This document shows, piece by piece, positions 1 to 7,874 of a DNA stretch of 64,000 nucleotides; position 1 is the stretch's first letter; the number at the start of each line of letters is the position of its first letter. The stretch lies in the NCBI RefSeq assembly GCF_005887635.2, contig NZ_CP040818.1, positions 2,510,501 to 2,574,500 on the forward strand, given 5' to 3'. Origin of the DNA: Paroceanicella profunda. Lineage in GTDB: Bacteria > Pseudomonadota > Alphaproteobacteria > Rhodobacterales > Rhodobacteraceae. Under the pieces are notes generated by a model, which worked only from the letters and a program-made list of their open reading frames with translations, had not been told where the DNA came from and ran no database searches. Position numbers and translations under genes: made by a program.

Positions 1-1
1 G

Positions 2-280
2 GCGGTGTTCATCCTGCTGCGCGAGGTGCTGGTGTCGGGCCTCAGGGAATTCCTCGGGGCGGTGAAGCTGCACGTCACACCGCTGGCCAAGTGGAAGACG
101 GCGGTGCAGATGACCGCCATCGCCCTGCTGTTCCTGGCCGGGAGCTTCACCGGCGGCCTCGCCGACACGCTCTACGGCGTCGGCATCGTGGGGCTGTGGC
201 TGGCCGCGGTGCTGACCGTGGCGACGGGGATCGACTATTTCGCCAGGGCCATGGGCTACCTGGCCGGAAAGGGAGCATGA
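2..280 (+). CDS. pgsA: CDP-diacylglycerol--glycerol-3-phosphate 3-phosphatidyltransferase, C-terminal part
   Basis: This is the 3' end of a gene whose start lies before the window; about 92 residues are present. The segment REVLVSGLREFLG followed by LAKWKTAVQM matches the C-terminal half of PgsA, the inner-membrane CDP-alcohol phosphotransferase that makes phosphatidylglycerol phosphate. Two hydrophobic segments follow (around AIALLFLAGSF and GLWLAAVLTVATG), as expected for the last membrane helices. The catalytic CDP-alcohol motif would lie upstream and cannot be seen. The stop overlaps the start of moaD, so the three genes pgsA-moaD-moaE are probably cotranscribed, an order known from related alphaproteobacteria. 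Confidence 0.88.
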   Translation, partial: AVFILLREVLVSGLREFLGAVKLHVTPLAKWKTAVQMTAIALLFLAGSFTGGLADTLYGVGIVGLWLAAVLTVATGIDYFARAMGYLAGKGA

Positions 281-525
281 TGCGGGTACTGTATTTCGCC
301 TGGGTGCGCGAGCGCATCGGCGTGCCGCGCGAAGAGGTGGAGACCGGGGCGGAGACCGTCGCCGGCCTCATCGAGGAACTGCGCGGCCGCGAGGAGCGCT
401 ACGCCCTCGCCTTCTCCGACCTCTCGGCGCTGCGCGTGGCGGTGGACCAGGAGGTCGTGGATTTCGATGCCCCCCTCGCGGCCGCGCGCGAAGTGGCGTT
501 CTTCCCGCCGATGACCGGGGGCTGA
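277..525 (+). CDS. moaD: Molybdopterin synthase small subunit MoaD
   Basis: This 82-aa ubiquitin-fold protein ends in the Gly-Gly tail (MTGG) that is adenylated and then thiocarboxylated to donate sulfur during conversion of precursor Z (cPMP) to molybdopterin. Length and the N-terminal beta strand (VLYFAWVRERIG) fit MoaD. The first of two consecutive ATG codons (277, 280) overlaps the pgsA stop by four bases, so translation is likely coupled. The partner MoaE starts two bases after the stop. A molybdenum enzyme that would use the cofactor, an S/N-oxide reductase, lies at 60.9 kb. Confidence 0.93.
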   Translation: MMRVLYFAWVRERIGVPREEVETGAETVAGLIEELRGREERYALAFSDLSALRVAVDQEVVDFDAPLAAAREVAFFPPMTGG

Positions 526-527
526 GC

Positions 528-980
528 ATGGCCGTCCGGGTTCAGGAGGAAGACTTCGACATCGCCGCGGAGATCGACGCGCTCTGCGCCGGGCGGGTGG
601 ACATCGGGGCGGTGGTGAGCTTCACCGGCCTCGTCCGCGACCTCGGACAGGCGGCGGCGCTCTCCTCCCTCGAGCTGGAGCACTACCCGGGCATGACCGA
701 GCGGGCGCTGGAGGCGATCGAGGCGGAGGCCCGCGCCCGCTGGCCGCTGCAGGGCGTCACCCTGGTCCACCGCTACGGCGTGCTGGCGCCGGGCGCGCGC
801 ATCGTGCTGGTGCTCACCGCCTCGCCGCATCGGGCGGCAGCCTTCGAGGCGGCGGAATTCCTGATGGACTACCTCAAGACCCGCGCGCCCTTCTGGAAGA
901 AGGAGGCCACCGACCACGGCGGCCACTGGGTGGACGCACGCGAATCCGACGATCTGGCCGAGGAACGCTGGCGGCGCTGA
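528..980 (+). CDS. moaE: Molybdopterin synthase catalytic subunit MoaE
   Basis: MoaE (150 aa, the usual length) forms a heterotetramer with MoaD and transfers sulfur to cPMP to give molybdopterin dithiolene. The conserved stretch around FLMDYLKTRAPFWKKE carries the two lysines needed for catalysis (about K117 and K124 here), and the early SFTGLVRD motif and the SPHRAAAFEA segment are also typical. The ATG at 528 comes directly after the moaD stop. The next gene is convergent, so this ends the transcription unit. Confidence 0.95.
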   Translation: MAVRVQEEDFDIAAEIDALCAGRVDIGAVVSFTGLVRDLGQAAALSSLELEHYPGMTERALEAIEAEARARWPLQGVTLVHRYGVLAPGARIVLVLTASPHRAAAFEAAEFLMDYLKTRAPFWKKEATDHGGHWVDARESDDLAEERWRR

Positions 981-1341
981 CGCCGCGGAGCGGGAGAGCG
1001 GCCCGCCTCGCTGCGGGAATGTTCCCCCGGGCCGGGCACCAGGGCGCCCGCCGGTCGCCGCGCGCGCGCCGGATGCATCGGTGCCCCGGCCATGACATGC
1101 CGGCGCAGACCGCGCACCGCCGTGACCGGCCCCGGCCTGCGCCCTGCCCCACTGATGACCGCCCCGGAGGGCGCGGGCCTCGGAACGCCCGGCGCCGGAC
1201 CGGCCTGCGCGGAGCCGGTGGTGATCCGCGGGGACGGCGGACACTCTCCCGAGGGCGGGCCTCCGGACACCCAAGGGCAGGCCCCGGCGCGTGGCGCGCG
1301 CAGCGGTCCGTGATCCGGTGAGCCCGCGCCGGCCCCGGCTC
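981..1341. other. Convergent intergenic region, no gene seen
   Basis: These 361 bp separate the 3' ends of moaE (plus) and the VWA gene (minus). The sequence is extremely GC-rich. Reading frames are open on both strands but none has family similarity, a ribosome-binding site or coding-like character. No clear terminator with a T-run was found. Confidence 0.5.
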
Positions 1342-3819
1342 TCAGCGCGGGGCGGCGGCGAGTTCGGCGGCGGTGTCGATCAGGGCGGCGAGGGCGGCGC
1401 GGCGGCCGCTTTCGTCCGGGCCGGCGGCGTCGCGGGCCAGGGCGGCGGCCTCCGCGAAGCCCCAGGCGCCCAGGTCCCGGCGCCCCTCCAGCAACAGCCC
1501 GAACCCCGCGACCGCCGCGGCGAAGCGTGTCTCGCGCAGCGCGATGCTGTCCGCGGGGCCCGGCGTCGCGGGGGCGGCGGGCACGTCGAGGGTGGTGAGC
1601 CGGCTTTCGGTATCGCTCGCGGTGCTGTAGCGCAGCCGCACCAGCGCGAGGTCGGTGCCGGAGCCGGACGGGGCGGCCCCGCCTGCGGCGCTGTCGGCAG
1701 TGCCGCGCTTCGCGCTTCGGGTGTCGGGCAGCGGCGCGGGGGTGATCTCGTAGAGCGCGGTCACGGTGTGGCCGGGGTCCACCGCCACCCCGCCGCCGCC
1801 CTGTTCCAGCAGGCCCGAGCCGCGCGTGTCATCGGCGCCGTCCCGCGCGGTGGCGCCCACGTAGCGGTAGCGCATCACCGTGGCGGGGTTGAACTCCACC
1901 TGAACGCGGGCATCGCGCGCCGCACTCATCCCGTCCGCCAGCGAGCTGGCAAGGGCGCGCCGGGCGGAGGCGGGGCTGTCGACCAGCGCCACCACGCCCT
2001 CCCCGGCGCGCGCGTCGGGCAGGTCCGTGTCCCCCAGCCCGAGCAGCGAGACAGGGATGCCGCGCGTGCTCTGGGGCAGTTGCGGCAGGGCGACGTCGCT
2101 GGCCAGGATCACCCGGGTCTCGATGCCCGGATGGTCCGTGCGCAGCCGGTCCGCGAGGGCGAGGCCCGCCGCCAGGCCCTCCTGCACCGACGGCCCCGGG
2201 TTCGGCTCCGCGAGGGCGGCGAGAATGCGCGCCCGCTCGGTGGCCGCCAGCGGGGCCAGCAGCGTCTCCCCCGAGGGCCCGAGCACCGCGACCCTGTCGT
2301 CCGGCCCCAGCCCGTCCAGCGCCTCGCCCAGCCCGGCACGCAGCAGCGCGATATCCTCCGGCGCGCCCAGGTCGGCCACCAGCACCAGTGACAGGGGCGG
2401 CCTGTCCGGAATGCCGCGCACCGCGCCGCGGATGCCGATGCGCAGCAGCCGCGTCTCCGGGTTCCACGGCGTGGGGATGAGCGCGGCGGAGAGGCGCAGC
2501 GGCACCGGGTCTCCGGGGCGCGGCGCCGGCCAGTCATAGGCGAAGGCGTTCACCAGCGCCTCCACCGGCACGGCGCCGGGGGCGGGAAACACGCCGCGTG
2601 CCAGGGTGTTGCGCAGCTGCGAGAGCGCGCCGGTCTGCGGAGCGAGGGTGAAGCCGGACACCCGCCGTTCCGCGGTCTGGCGCTGTGCTGTGCCGGCGGG
2701 CAGGGGCGAGAGCGCAGGCGGCGGGGCCGCGCCGGTGCCGGGCGGGGGGATCCGGACCTGCTGGTCCGGGATGCTCGCCGCGCCGCCGCCCTCCAGCGCC
2801 ATGCGCAGCTCGGCGGGCACCTCCGGCTGCGGCAGGATCGGCAGCAGCGCGACGGCCACCAGCGCAGCCAGCCCGCCGCCCACGATCAGCGCGGGTGAGC
2901 GCCGCCCCCTCGGCCAGGACAGCTTGCGCCGGGCAGAAGCAAGCGCTCCGTGCCGCACCGGTGTGGCGGCCCTGCGCCGGGCCGCCCCGGCGGTCGCCCG
3001 GCCGGGCTCCGCCGCACCATCGCGCCCCACGGTGCCTCCCGGGCCCGGCCTGGCCGGAGCCGCGCCACCGGCAGGTGCCGCCGCCCGCTCCCGCGCCCCG
3101 GCCGGGGCATCCGGCTGGCCCGTCTGCGGCACACGTGCTCCGGTGGGCGAGCCGGTGGTCATCGACGATGCCGGTGCAGGCACGGCGCCCGCGCTGCCGC
3201 GCTGCGCCGTCTCCGGCGTTGACGGGGTGGAGGCTTGCAAGGCCTCTGCGGGCGGGCCCTGATCCGGCCCGGCGGGCTGCCCCGCGCCCGGTGCTGACGG
3301 CGTGCCGGAGGGCGACGCCGTCGCCATGTGCCTCGGGGCTGACGGCGCGGCGGGGGCACGCGGTGCGCCTGCGGGTGGCGGAGGGCCGGCTGATGCGGTG
3401 CCCTCCGCCTCCGCAACCGTGGTGCTGGCTGGCACGGGATCCTCTGCCTCCGCAGCGGTGGTGCGGGCCGACGCGGCGCCCTCCACCTCCGCAATCGCGG
3501 TGCGGTCCGACGCGGCGCCCTCCGCCTCCGCAGCCGTGGTGCTGGCCGGCGCGGCACCCTCCGCCTCCGCATCCGTGGTGCGGGCCGACGCGGCGCCCTC
3601 CGCCTCCGCAATCGCGGTGCGCGCCGACGTGGTGCCCTCCGCCTCCGCAGCCGTGGTGCTGGCCGACGCGGCACCGTCCGCTTCCACAACCGTGGTGCCG
3701 GATGCGAGCGCTGCGGCGATGGTGCGGGCCCGGGCCGTGGCATCGACCTCCGGGGGCGCCGCGGCGAGGGCGGCGCCGAGCCGGTGGAGCGGGTCGGTGG
3801 TGGGGGCCGGGGGGGTCAT
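1342..3819 (-). CDS. Membrane-anchored VWA-domain protein (YfbK-like) with 13-aa repeats, coupled to an ECF sigma factor
   Basis: The 825-aa protein starts with a short conserved helix region (LHRLGAALAAAPPEVDATAR), followed by eight 13-residue AEAEG-type repeats (residues about 45-148), a long Ala/Pro-rich linker, one membrane segment (about 310-330) and then a YfbK-type module: a VWF N-terminal-2-like region (VPVEALVNAFAYDWP), a VWA domain beginning PLSLVLVAD, and a C-terminal GHTVTALYEI segment. The metal site DxSxS of VWA domains is replaced by DLGAP, so metal binding is probably lost. The start ATG overlaps the sigma-factor stop. In this context the cytoplasmic N-terminus could act on the sigma factor, with the VWA part in the periplasm; that is inference. 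Family identity is good, function unknown. Confidence 0.82.
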   Translation of the reverse strand: MTPPAPTTDPLHRLGAALAAAPPEVDATARARTIAAALASGTTVVEADGAASASTTAAEAEGTTSARTAIAEAEGAASARTTDAEAEGAAPASTTAAEAEGAASDRTAIAEVEGAASARTTAAEAEDPVPASTTVAEAEGTASAGPPPPAGAPRAPAAPSAPRHMATASPSGTPSAPGAGQPAGPDQGPPAEALQASTPSTPETAQRGSAGAVPAPASSMTTGSPTGARVPQTGQPDAPAGARERAAAPAGGAAPARPGPGGTVGRDGAAEPGRATAGAARRRAATPVRHGALASARRKLSWPRGRRSPALIVGGGLAALVAVALLPILPQPEVPAELRMALEGGGAASIPDQQVRIPPPGTGAAPPPALSPLPAGTAQRQTAERRVSGFTLAPQTGALSQLRNTLARGVFPAPGAVPVEALVNAFAYDWPAPRPGDPVPLRLSAALIPTPWNPETRLLRIGIRGAVRGIPDRPPLSLVLVADLGAPEDIALLRAGLGEALDGLGPDDRVAVLGPSGETLLAPLAATERARILAALAEPNPGPSVQEGLAAGLALADRLRTDHPGIETRVILASDVALPQLPQSTRGIPVSLLGLGDTDLPDARAGEGVVALVDSPASARRALASSLADGMSAARDARVQVEFNPATVMRYRYVGATARDGADDTRGSGLLEQGGGGVAVDPGHTVTALYEITPAPLPDTRSAKRGTADSAAGGAAPSGSGTDLALVRLRYSTASDTESRLTTLDVPAAPATPGPADSIALRETRFAAAVAGFGLLLEGRRDLGAWGFAEAAALARDAAGPDESGRRAALAALIDTAAELAAAPR
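3376..3687 (-). repeat. 39-bp tandem repeat coding for eight 13-aa units
   Basis: Eight tandem units of 39 bp code for residues 45-148 of the VWA protein. The unit consensus is AEAEGAASARTTA, with third and fourth copies less diverged than the outer ones. The repeat is in frame, acidic and presumably disordered, so copy-number changes would not break the gene. Confidence 0.9.
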
Positions 3820-4361
3820 GCGATCTCCTCTTCGCGGGCGCGGTCGCGCAGCAGCCGGCGCACTTCGGACAGGCGCCAGCTAACGGTGCCCTCGGACAGG
3901 CCGAGGGCTGCGGCGGCCTCGGCATGGGTCATCTCCTCGCCCAGCACCAGCGCCACGGTTTCGCGCAGCGCCGGGCTGAGGGCGGACATCGCCGCCTCCA
4001 GCCAGCGGGCTTCCTCGGCGCGGCCCTCGGCCTCGGCGCGGGCCAGGTGCTCGGCCTCGCCCCACCCGGCGCCGGCGCGGGCGCGGGTGGCGTTGCGGCG
4101 CATCAGGTCACGGGCAGCATTCACCACCACGCGGTGCAGCCATGAGGTGAAGCGGGCCTCGCCGCGGAAGCCCGCCAGCCGCCGGGGCAGGGCGAGGCAG
4201 ATCTCCTGGGTGAGATCCTCCGCCTCCGCGCGGTTGCCCAGGATGCGGTAGGCCAGCCGGAACACCCGGTCGTAATGCCGCTCCAGCAGCGCCCCGAGGG
4301 CGGCTGCGTCGCCCGTCCGGGCGGCCATGGCAAGCGTGTCGTCATCCGGGTCCATGCGCAT
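3816..4361 (-). CDS. RNA polymerase sigma factor, ECF (sigma-70) family
   Basis: This 181-aa protein has sigma region 2 (YDRVFRLAYRILGNRAEAEDLTQEI, roughly residues 30-55, with the usual DLTQE motif) and region 4 (LSPALRETVALVL, then a helix-turn-helix around HAEAAAALGLSEGTVSWRLS). No region 3 or C-terminal extension is present, as expected for an ECF factor. The gene overlaps the downstream VWA-protein gene by four bases, an arrangement typical of a sigma factor with its regulator. A 6-6-6 inverted repeat lies 44-61 bp upstream of the start. The regulon is unknown. Confidence 0.93.
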   Translation of the reverse strand: MRMDPDDDTLAMAARTGDAAALGALLERHYDRVFRLAYRILGNRAEAEDLTQEICLALPRRLAGFRGEARFTSWLHRVVVNAARDLMRRNATRARAGAGWGEAEHLARAEAEGRAEEARWLEAAMSALSPALRETVALVLGEEMTHAEAAAALGLSEGTVSWRLSEVRRLLRDRAREEEIA

Positions 4362-4404
4362 CCTGACAGTTCGGACGCGGCCGGGCAGCCGATCCTTGGA
4401 GAGT

Positions 4405-4422
4405 TGCGGACATTATTCCGCA
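4405..4422 (-). promoter_or_regulatory. Inverted repeat upstream of the ECF sigma gene
   Basis: A perfect inverted repeat TGCGGA-N6-TCCGCA sits 44-61 bp before the sigma-factor start codon in a 271-bp gap (4362-4632) that holds nothing else recognisable. The AT-rich centre (CATTAT) stands out from its surroundings. It could be an operator or a promoter-proximal stem; no matching regulator can be named. Confidence 0.4.
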
Positions 4423-4632
4423 GAGGATGTCTGCGGACGGCTCGGCAGATGTGACCCCCCGGCGGCCGGGCGGCCCGAACGGGCCTCCGCGGGGAGGGAT
4501 CCTCCGGGCAGTCGCGTTCGCGAACCGGCTCCGCGCGCGCCCGGCCCGGCGACCCGCCCCCCCGGCGGTGACGGCGCGTGGCGCGGCGCTGGCGCGTCCG
4601 GCTCTCCGGGCACCAGATAGTCCGCGGGGGCG

Positions 4633-5337
4633 TCACCTCCAGTCGACGTCGCCGACGAAGATGTAGCCCGCGCCGTAGATCGTCTTGATGAAACGCGGGT
4701 TGCGCGGGTCCTCGCGCAGCTTCACGCGCAGGCGGCTGATGCGCACGTCCATCGCCCGGTCGAAGCCGGAGCCGGCGCCGCCGCCGAGGCGGTCCTGCAT
4801 CTGCTCGCGGCTCAGCAGCCGGTTGGGCTGGTCGAGGAACAGGCGCAGCAGGGCACCCTCGGCGCGCGACAGGGCCGCGTCCTCGCCATCGGGCGCGGTG
4901 AGCAGGTGACGGTCGAAATCCGCCTGCCAGCCGGAGAAGCGCGCCCGGGCCAGCGGCGTCTCGGGCCGGGCCCGGCCCCGGCGCAGCAGCACGCGCACGC
5001 GGGTCACCACCTCGGCCGGGTCGAAGGGCTTGGTGATGTAGTCGTCCGCGCCCAGTTCCAGCCCGGTGATGCGGTCCTGCACCCGGGCACGGCCGGAGAT
5101 GATGATGATCGCAGCACCGGTCTCGCGCGCCAGCCGCCAGACCAGCGCCAGCCCGTCCTGGTCCGGCAGGCCGAGGTCCACCAGGCAGACATCCGGGGTG
5201 ATGCGCCTCAGGCCGGTCTCGAACTCCGCCACCCGGCCGAAGGCGACGGTGCGGAACCCGGCCTCCTCCAGCGCGGAGGCGAGGAGGACGCGGATCTCCG
5301 GCTCGTCGTCGAGCAGGGCGATGAGCGGCGCGGTCAT
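4633..5337 (-). CDS. OmpR-family DNA-binding response regulator
   Basis: The 234-aa protein has an N-terminal receiver domain (acid pair DDE at residues 10-12, phosphoacceptor Asp in CLVDLGLPDQDG, conserved Lys in ITKPFDPAE) and a C-terminal winged-helix domain ending in the usual RGVGY-like strand (KTIYGAGYIF). It overlaps the 3' end of the hybrid sensor kinase gene by four bases, so the two are almost certainly cotranscribed partners. OmpR-type regulators bind direct repeats spaced by about one helical turn; two GTTACA copies 10 bp apart lie in the divergent promoter region between the kinase and the CoA-ligase/ABC operon, which makes that operon the likely target (inference). Confidence 0.93.
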   Translation of the reverse strand: MTAPLIALLDDEPEIRVLLASALEEAGFRTVAFGRVAEFETGLRRITPDVCLVDLGLPDQDGLALVWRLARETGAAIIIISGRARVQDRITGLELGADDYITKPFDPAEVVTRVRVLLRRGRARPETPLARARFSGWQADFDRHLLTAPDGEDAALSRAEGALLRLFLDQPNRLLSREQMQDRLGGGAGSGFDRAMDVRISRLRVKLREDPRNPRFIKTIYGAGYIFVGDVDWR

Positions 5338-7583
5338 GTGATGCTCGCGAGGCAGGCGGCCAGCTCGGCGCGGGTGAAGGGCTTCGGCAGGAGGGTGGCG
5401 AGGCGGGCCGCCTCCTGCCGGCGCGGGTCGTCCGGCGGCAGGCCGGTCATCAGCACCAGGCGCGGCAGCGGGGCGGCGCGCCCGGCGGCGCCGGCCTGCA
5501 GGTGCCGGGCGGAGGGCGCAGCACCGGGAGGCGCGGCGCCGGCGGGCGAGGCTTCGGACAGTGACGCGGCGGGAGATGCGAAGCGGTCGAGATGCGCGCC
5601 GGACGGCGCAGCAGGAGGCGCGGCTCGGGTGCCACGGGCACCGGATGGCGCGGCGTCGGGAGGCGCGGCGGTGACGGGGGGACCTCCGGCCGCCGTCGCG
5701 GCGACGGGTGGCGCTGCAGGGGGAGGCGCGGCGTCGGGCGGCGCGGCGGTGCCGGCGGGGGCTCCTGTCGGCTGGCCGGCGGGCGAGGGGGTGGTCCGCG
5801 GCAATGTGCCGGAGGGCGGGGCGGGCGCGCCGTCGCCGATGGTTGCCCGGTCCGGGAGCGCGTCGGGGGCGCAGACCGTGGCCTGCCGGATCCCGCGCGC
5901 GAGGTCGAGGCCGGAGAGGCCGGGGCCCAGCACCAGGTCGGAGAGGACGAGGCCGATGCCCTCCACCTGCGCGAGGAGGCGGGCGGCCTCCTCCCCCGTT
6001 CCGGCCTCGATCACGGTGTGGCCGAGGGCCACGAGGTCCTCGCGCAGCGCGTCGCGGATGTCCGCGTCGTCCTCGGCCAGCAGGACGAGGCCCGGCGGCA
6101 GGGCGGCCGGGCGCCGCGCCGGCAGCGCGATGGTGACCCGGGCGCCACCGCCCGGCGCATTCGCCAGCCGCAGCCGCCCGCCGGAGGCGCGCGCGAAATC
6201 ATAGACCATCGCCAGCCCGAGGCCGGAGCCCGGCGCGCCGCGCTTGGTGGTGAAGAAGGGCTGGGTGGCGCGGGTGAGGGCCTCCTCGGTGAAGCCCGGG
6301 CCGGTGTCGGCCACGGTGATCTCCAGCCGCTCCGCGGTGAGGACGGCGCCGAGGGTGATGCGCCCGGGCTGGCCGTCCAGCGCATCGCGCGCGTTCAGGA
6401 TGAGGTTCAGCACCGCGTCCTGCAGGAAGCCGGAATCGACCAGCACCGGCTCGCGCGGCACGGTCTCCAGCTCCAGCACCACCTGGTCGGGCAGCGCGGG
6501 GCGGGCGAGCGGCAGCAGGCCGCTCAGCAGCTCCGCCGGGTCCGTCGGGCGCGGGGTGAGGCTGCGCGCGCCGGAAATGCTGCCCAGCCGCTCGATCAGC
6601 GCGCCGCCGCGCTCCGCCGCCGCCCGGGTGGCGGCCACCGCCTCACGCGCCTTCGGCGGCAGATCCATCCCGCCGAGCCGGGACTGCAGGCCGAGAATCA
6701 CCGTAAGGATGTTGGAGAAATCATGCGCCAGCCCGCTGGTGAGCTGCGCGGCCAGCTCGCGCTTGGCGGTGTGGCTGAGCGCCTGGCGGGCGCGGGCCTC
6801 CTCGGTCATGTCCACCGAGAGGATGTAGACGCCCTGCACCCTGCCGGTCTCGTCGAGGTCCGGGGTGAAGGCGGCGCGCAGCCAGCGCGGCCCGTCGGAG
6901 AGCGAGAACTGGAAGGCGCGCGCCTCGCCGGCCAGCGCGCGGTCCAGTTCCGGGCGGATGATGTTGTAGGCTTCCGGCCCCAGCACCTGCGCGATGCCGC
7001 GCCCGACCACCTGCCCCGTCGCCCCGGGGATCACCAGCGGAAGCTGGTCGTTCGACCAGGTGTAGGTCTGCGTGAGGTCGAGATGGGCGATATGCGCCGG
7101 GGTCATCCGGGTGATGAGGCGGATGCGCGCCTCGCTCTCGGCCAGCGCCGATTTCGCCTCGCGCAGGTCCGCGATGGTGGTGGCAAGCTCGCGGTTGGCG
7201 CGGGCCAGGTCCTCCGAATGGGCCAGCAGCTTTTCCGACAGGGTTTCGGAACGGGCGCGCAGAAGGCGCTCCTGCGCGCGGATCGCCGTGATGTCGGTGT
7301 AGACGGTGACCCAGCCACCCGGCGTCAGCGGGTGGCCCTCGATGGAGATCACCCGGCCGTCGGGGCGCTCGCGCTCGAAGTAGTGCGGCTCGAAGCGGCG
7401 GGCTTTCTCCACCCGGTGGGCGACCATCTCCTCCACGTCTCCCGGCCCGTATTCGCCGCGCTCGGTCATGCAGCGGATGATCGCCTCGAAGGAGGCGCCG
7501 GGGCGGGTGAGCTCGGGCGGCAGGGCGAACATCTCGCGGAAGCGGCTGTTGGCCAGCCGCAGGGTCAGCCCCGCGTCGAACAC
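5334..7583 (-). CDS. Hybrid sensor histidine kinase with PAS domains and a receiver domain split by a long insert
   Basis: The protein has a PAS domain at the N-terminus (FDAGLTLRLANSRFREMF), a coiled linker, a second PAS-like domain (HIAHLDLTQTYTWSND), a histidine-phosphotransfer helix (GLAHDFSNILTVI), an HATPase domain (NLILNARDAL, DTGPGF, GSGLGLAMVYDF) and a receiver domain. The receiver has the acid pair EDD and a phosphoacceptor Asp (LVLSDLVLGPG), but about 135 low-complexity Pro/Ala residues separate this half from the half carrying LVLMTG and LPKPF. The coordinates use the GTG at 7583 (749 aa). The frame stays open upstream, and the preceding residues (RLLRGALNLIQQALSVFDAG) look like the usual family start, so the true start is probably near 7670, where only non-standard codons (ATC/ACG) follow a good GGGAGGA site. 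No membrane segment is seen. Confidence 0.88.
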   Translation of the reverse strand: MFDAGLTLRLANSRFREMFALPPELTRPGASFEAIIRCMTERGEYGPGDVEEMVAHRVEKARRFEPHYFERERPDGRVISIEGHPLTPGGWVTVYTDITAIRAQERLLRARSETLSEKLLAHSEDLARANRELATTIADLREAKSALAESEARIRLITRMTPAHIAHLDLTQTYTWSNDQLPLVIPGATGQVVGRGIAQVLGPEAYNIIRPELDRALAGEARAFQFSLSDGPRWLRAAFTPDLDETGRVQGVYILSVDMTEEARARQALSHTAKRELAAQLTSGLAHDFSNILTVILGLQSRLGGMDLPPKAREAVAATRAAAERGGALIERLGSISGARSLTPRPTDPAELLSGLLPLARPALPDQVVLELETVPREPVLVDSGFLQDAVLNLILNARDALDGQPGRITLGAVLTAERLEITVADTGPGFTEEALTRATQPFFTTKRGAPGSGLGLAMVYDFARASGGRLRLANAPGGGARVTIALPARRPAALPPGLVLLAEDDADIRDALREDLVALGHTVIEAGTGEEAARLLAQVEGIGLVLSDLVLGPGLSGLDLARGIRQATVCAPDALPDRATIGDGAPAPPSGTLPRTTPSPAGQPTGAPAGTAAPPDAAPPPAAPPVAATAAGGPPVTAAPPDAAPSGARGTRAAPPAAPSGAHLDRFASPAASLSEASPAGAAPPGAAPSARHLQAGAAGRAAPLPRLVLMTGLPPDDPRRQEAARLATLLPKPFTRAELAACLASIT
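5469..5876 (-). repeat. Low-complexity Pro/Ala insert inside the receiver domain
   Basis: About 408 bp (136 codons) code for a Pro/Ala/Gly-rich stretch with recurring PPDAAP, APSGA and PAGAAPPGA motifs. It lies between the first half of the receiver (SGLDLARGIRQA) and its fourth strand (LPRLVLMTG). It is in frame and looks like an expanded loop. Confidence 0.85.
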
Positions 7584-7735
7584 CGAGAGGGCCTGCTGGA
7601 TGAGGTTGAGCGCCCCGCGCAGCAGCCGGTCGTCGCCCCGGCCGGGCAGGGGTGGCGGCGCTGGTCCGATGATCGTTCCTCCCGGTTGTTTTCGGCCAGT
7701 CTGGCGGGGTGGCGGCCCGCGGGCAAGGGGGAGGC

Positions 7736-7760
7736 GTTACAATTGGTTACATTCGCGACA
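7736..7760. promoter_or_regulatory. Direct hexamer repeats, candidate OmpR-type regulator site
   Basis: GTTACA occurs at 7736-7741 and again at 7746-7751, followed by the weaker GCGACA at 7755-7760. The roughly 10-bp phasing is what OmpR-family dimers recognise. The site lies in the gap between the hybrid kinase gene (minus) and the CoA-ligase/ABC operon (plus), about 115-140 bp before the operon's first start codon. Confidence 0.45.
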
Positions 7761-7874
7761 TACTCGCGATGGATTCCGGGGCTTCACTCGGACATCCGGA
7801 AGACGTGGGCCGACAGATGCCCCGCTCGGACATGAGACGGCCGCAGCAAGACGGCCGCAAGGGAGGATACGCCT

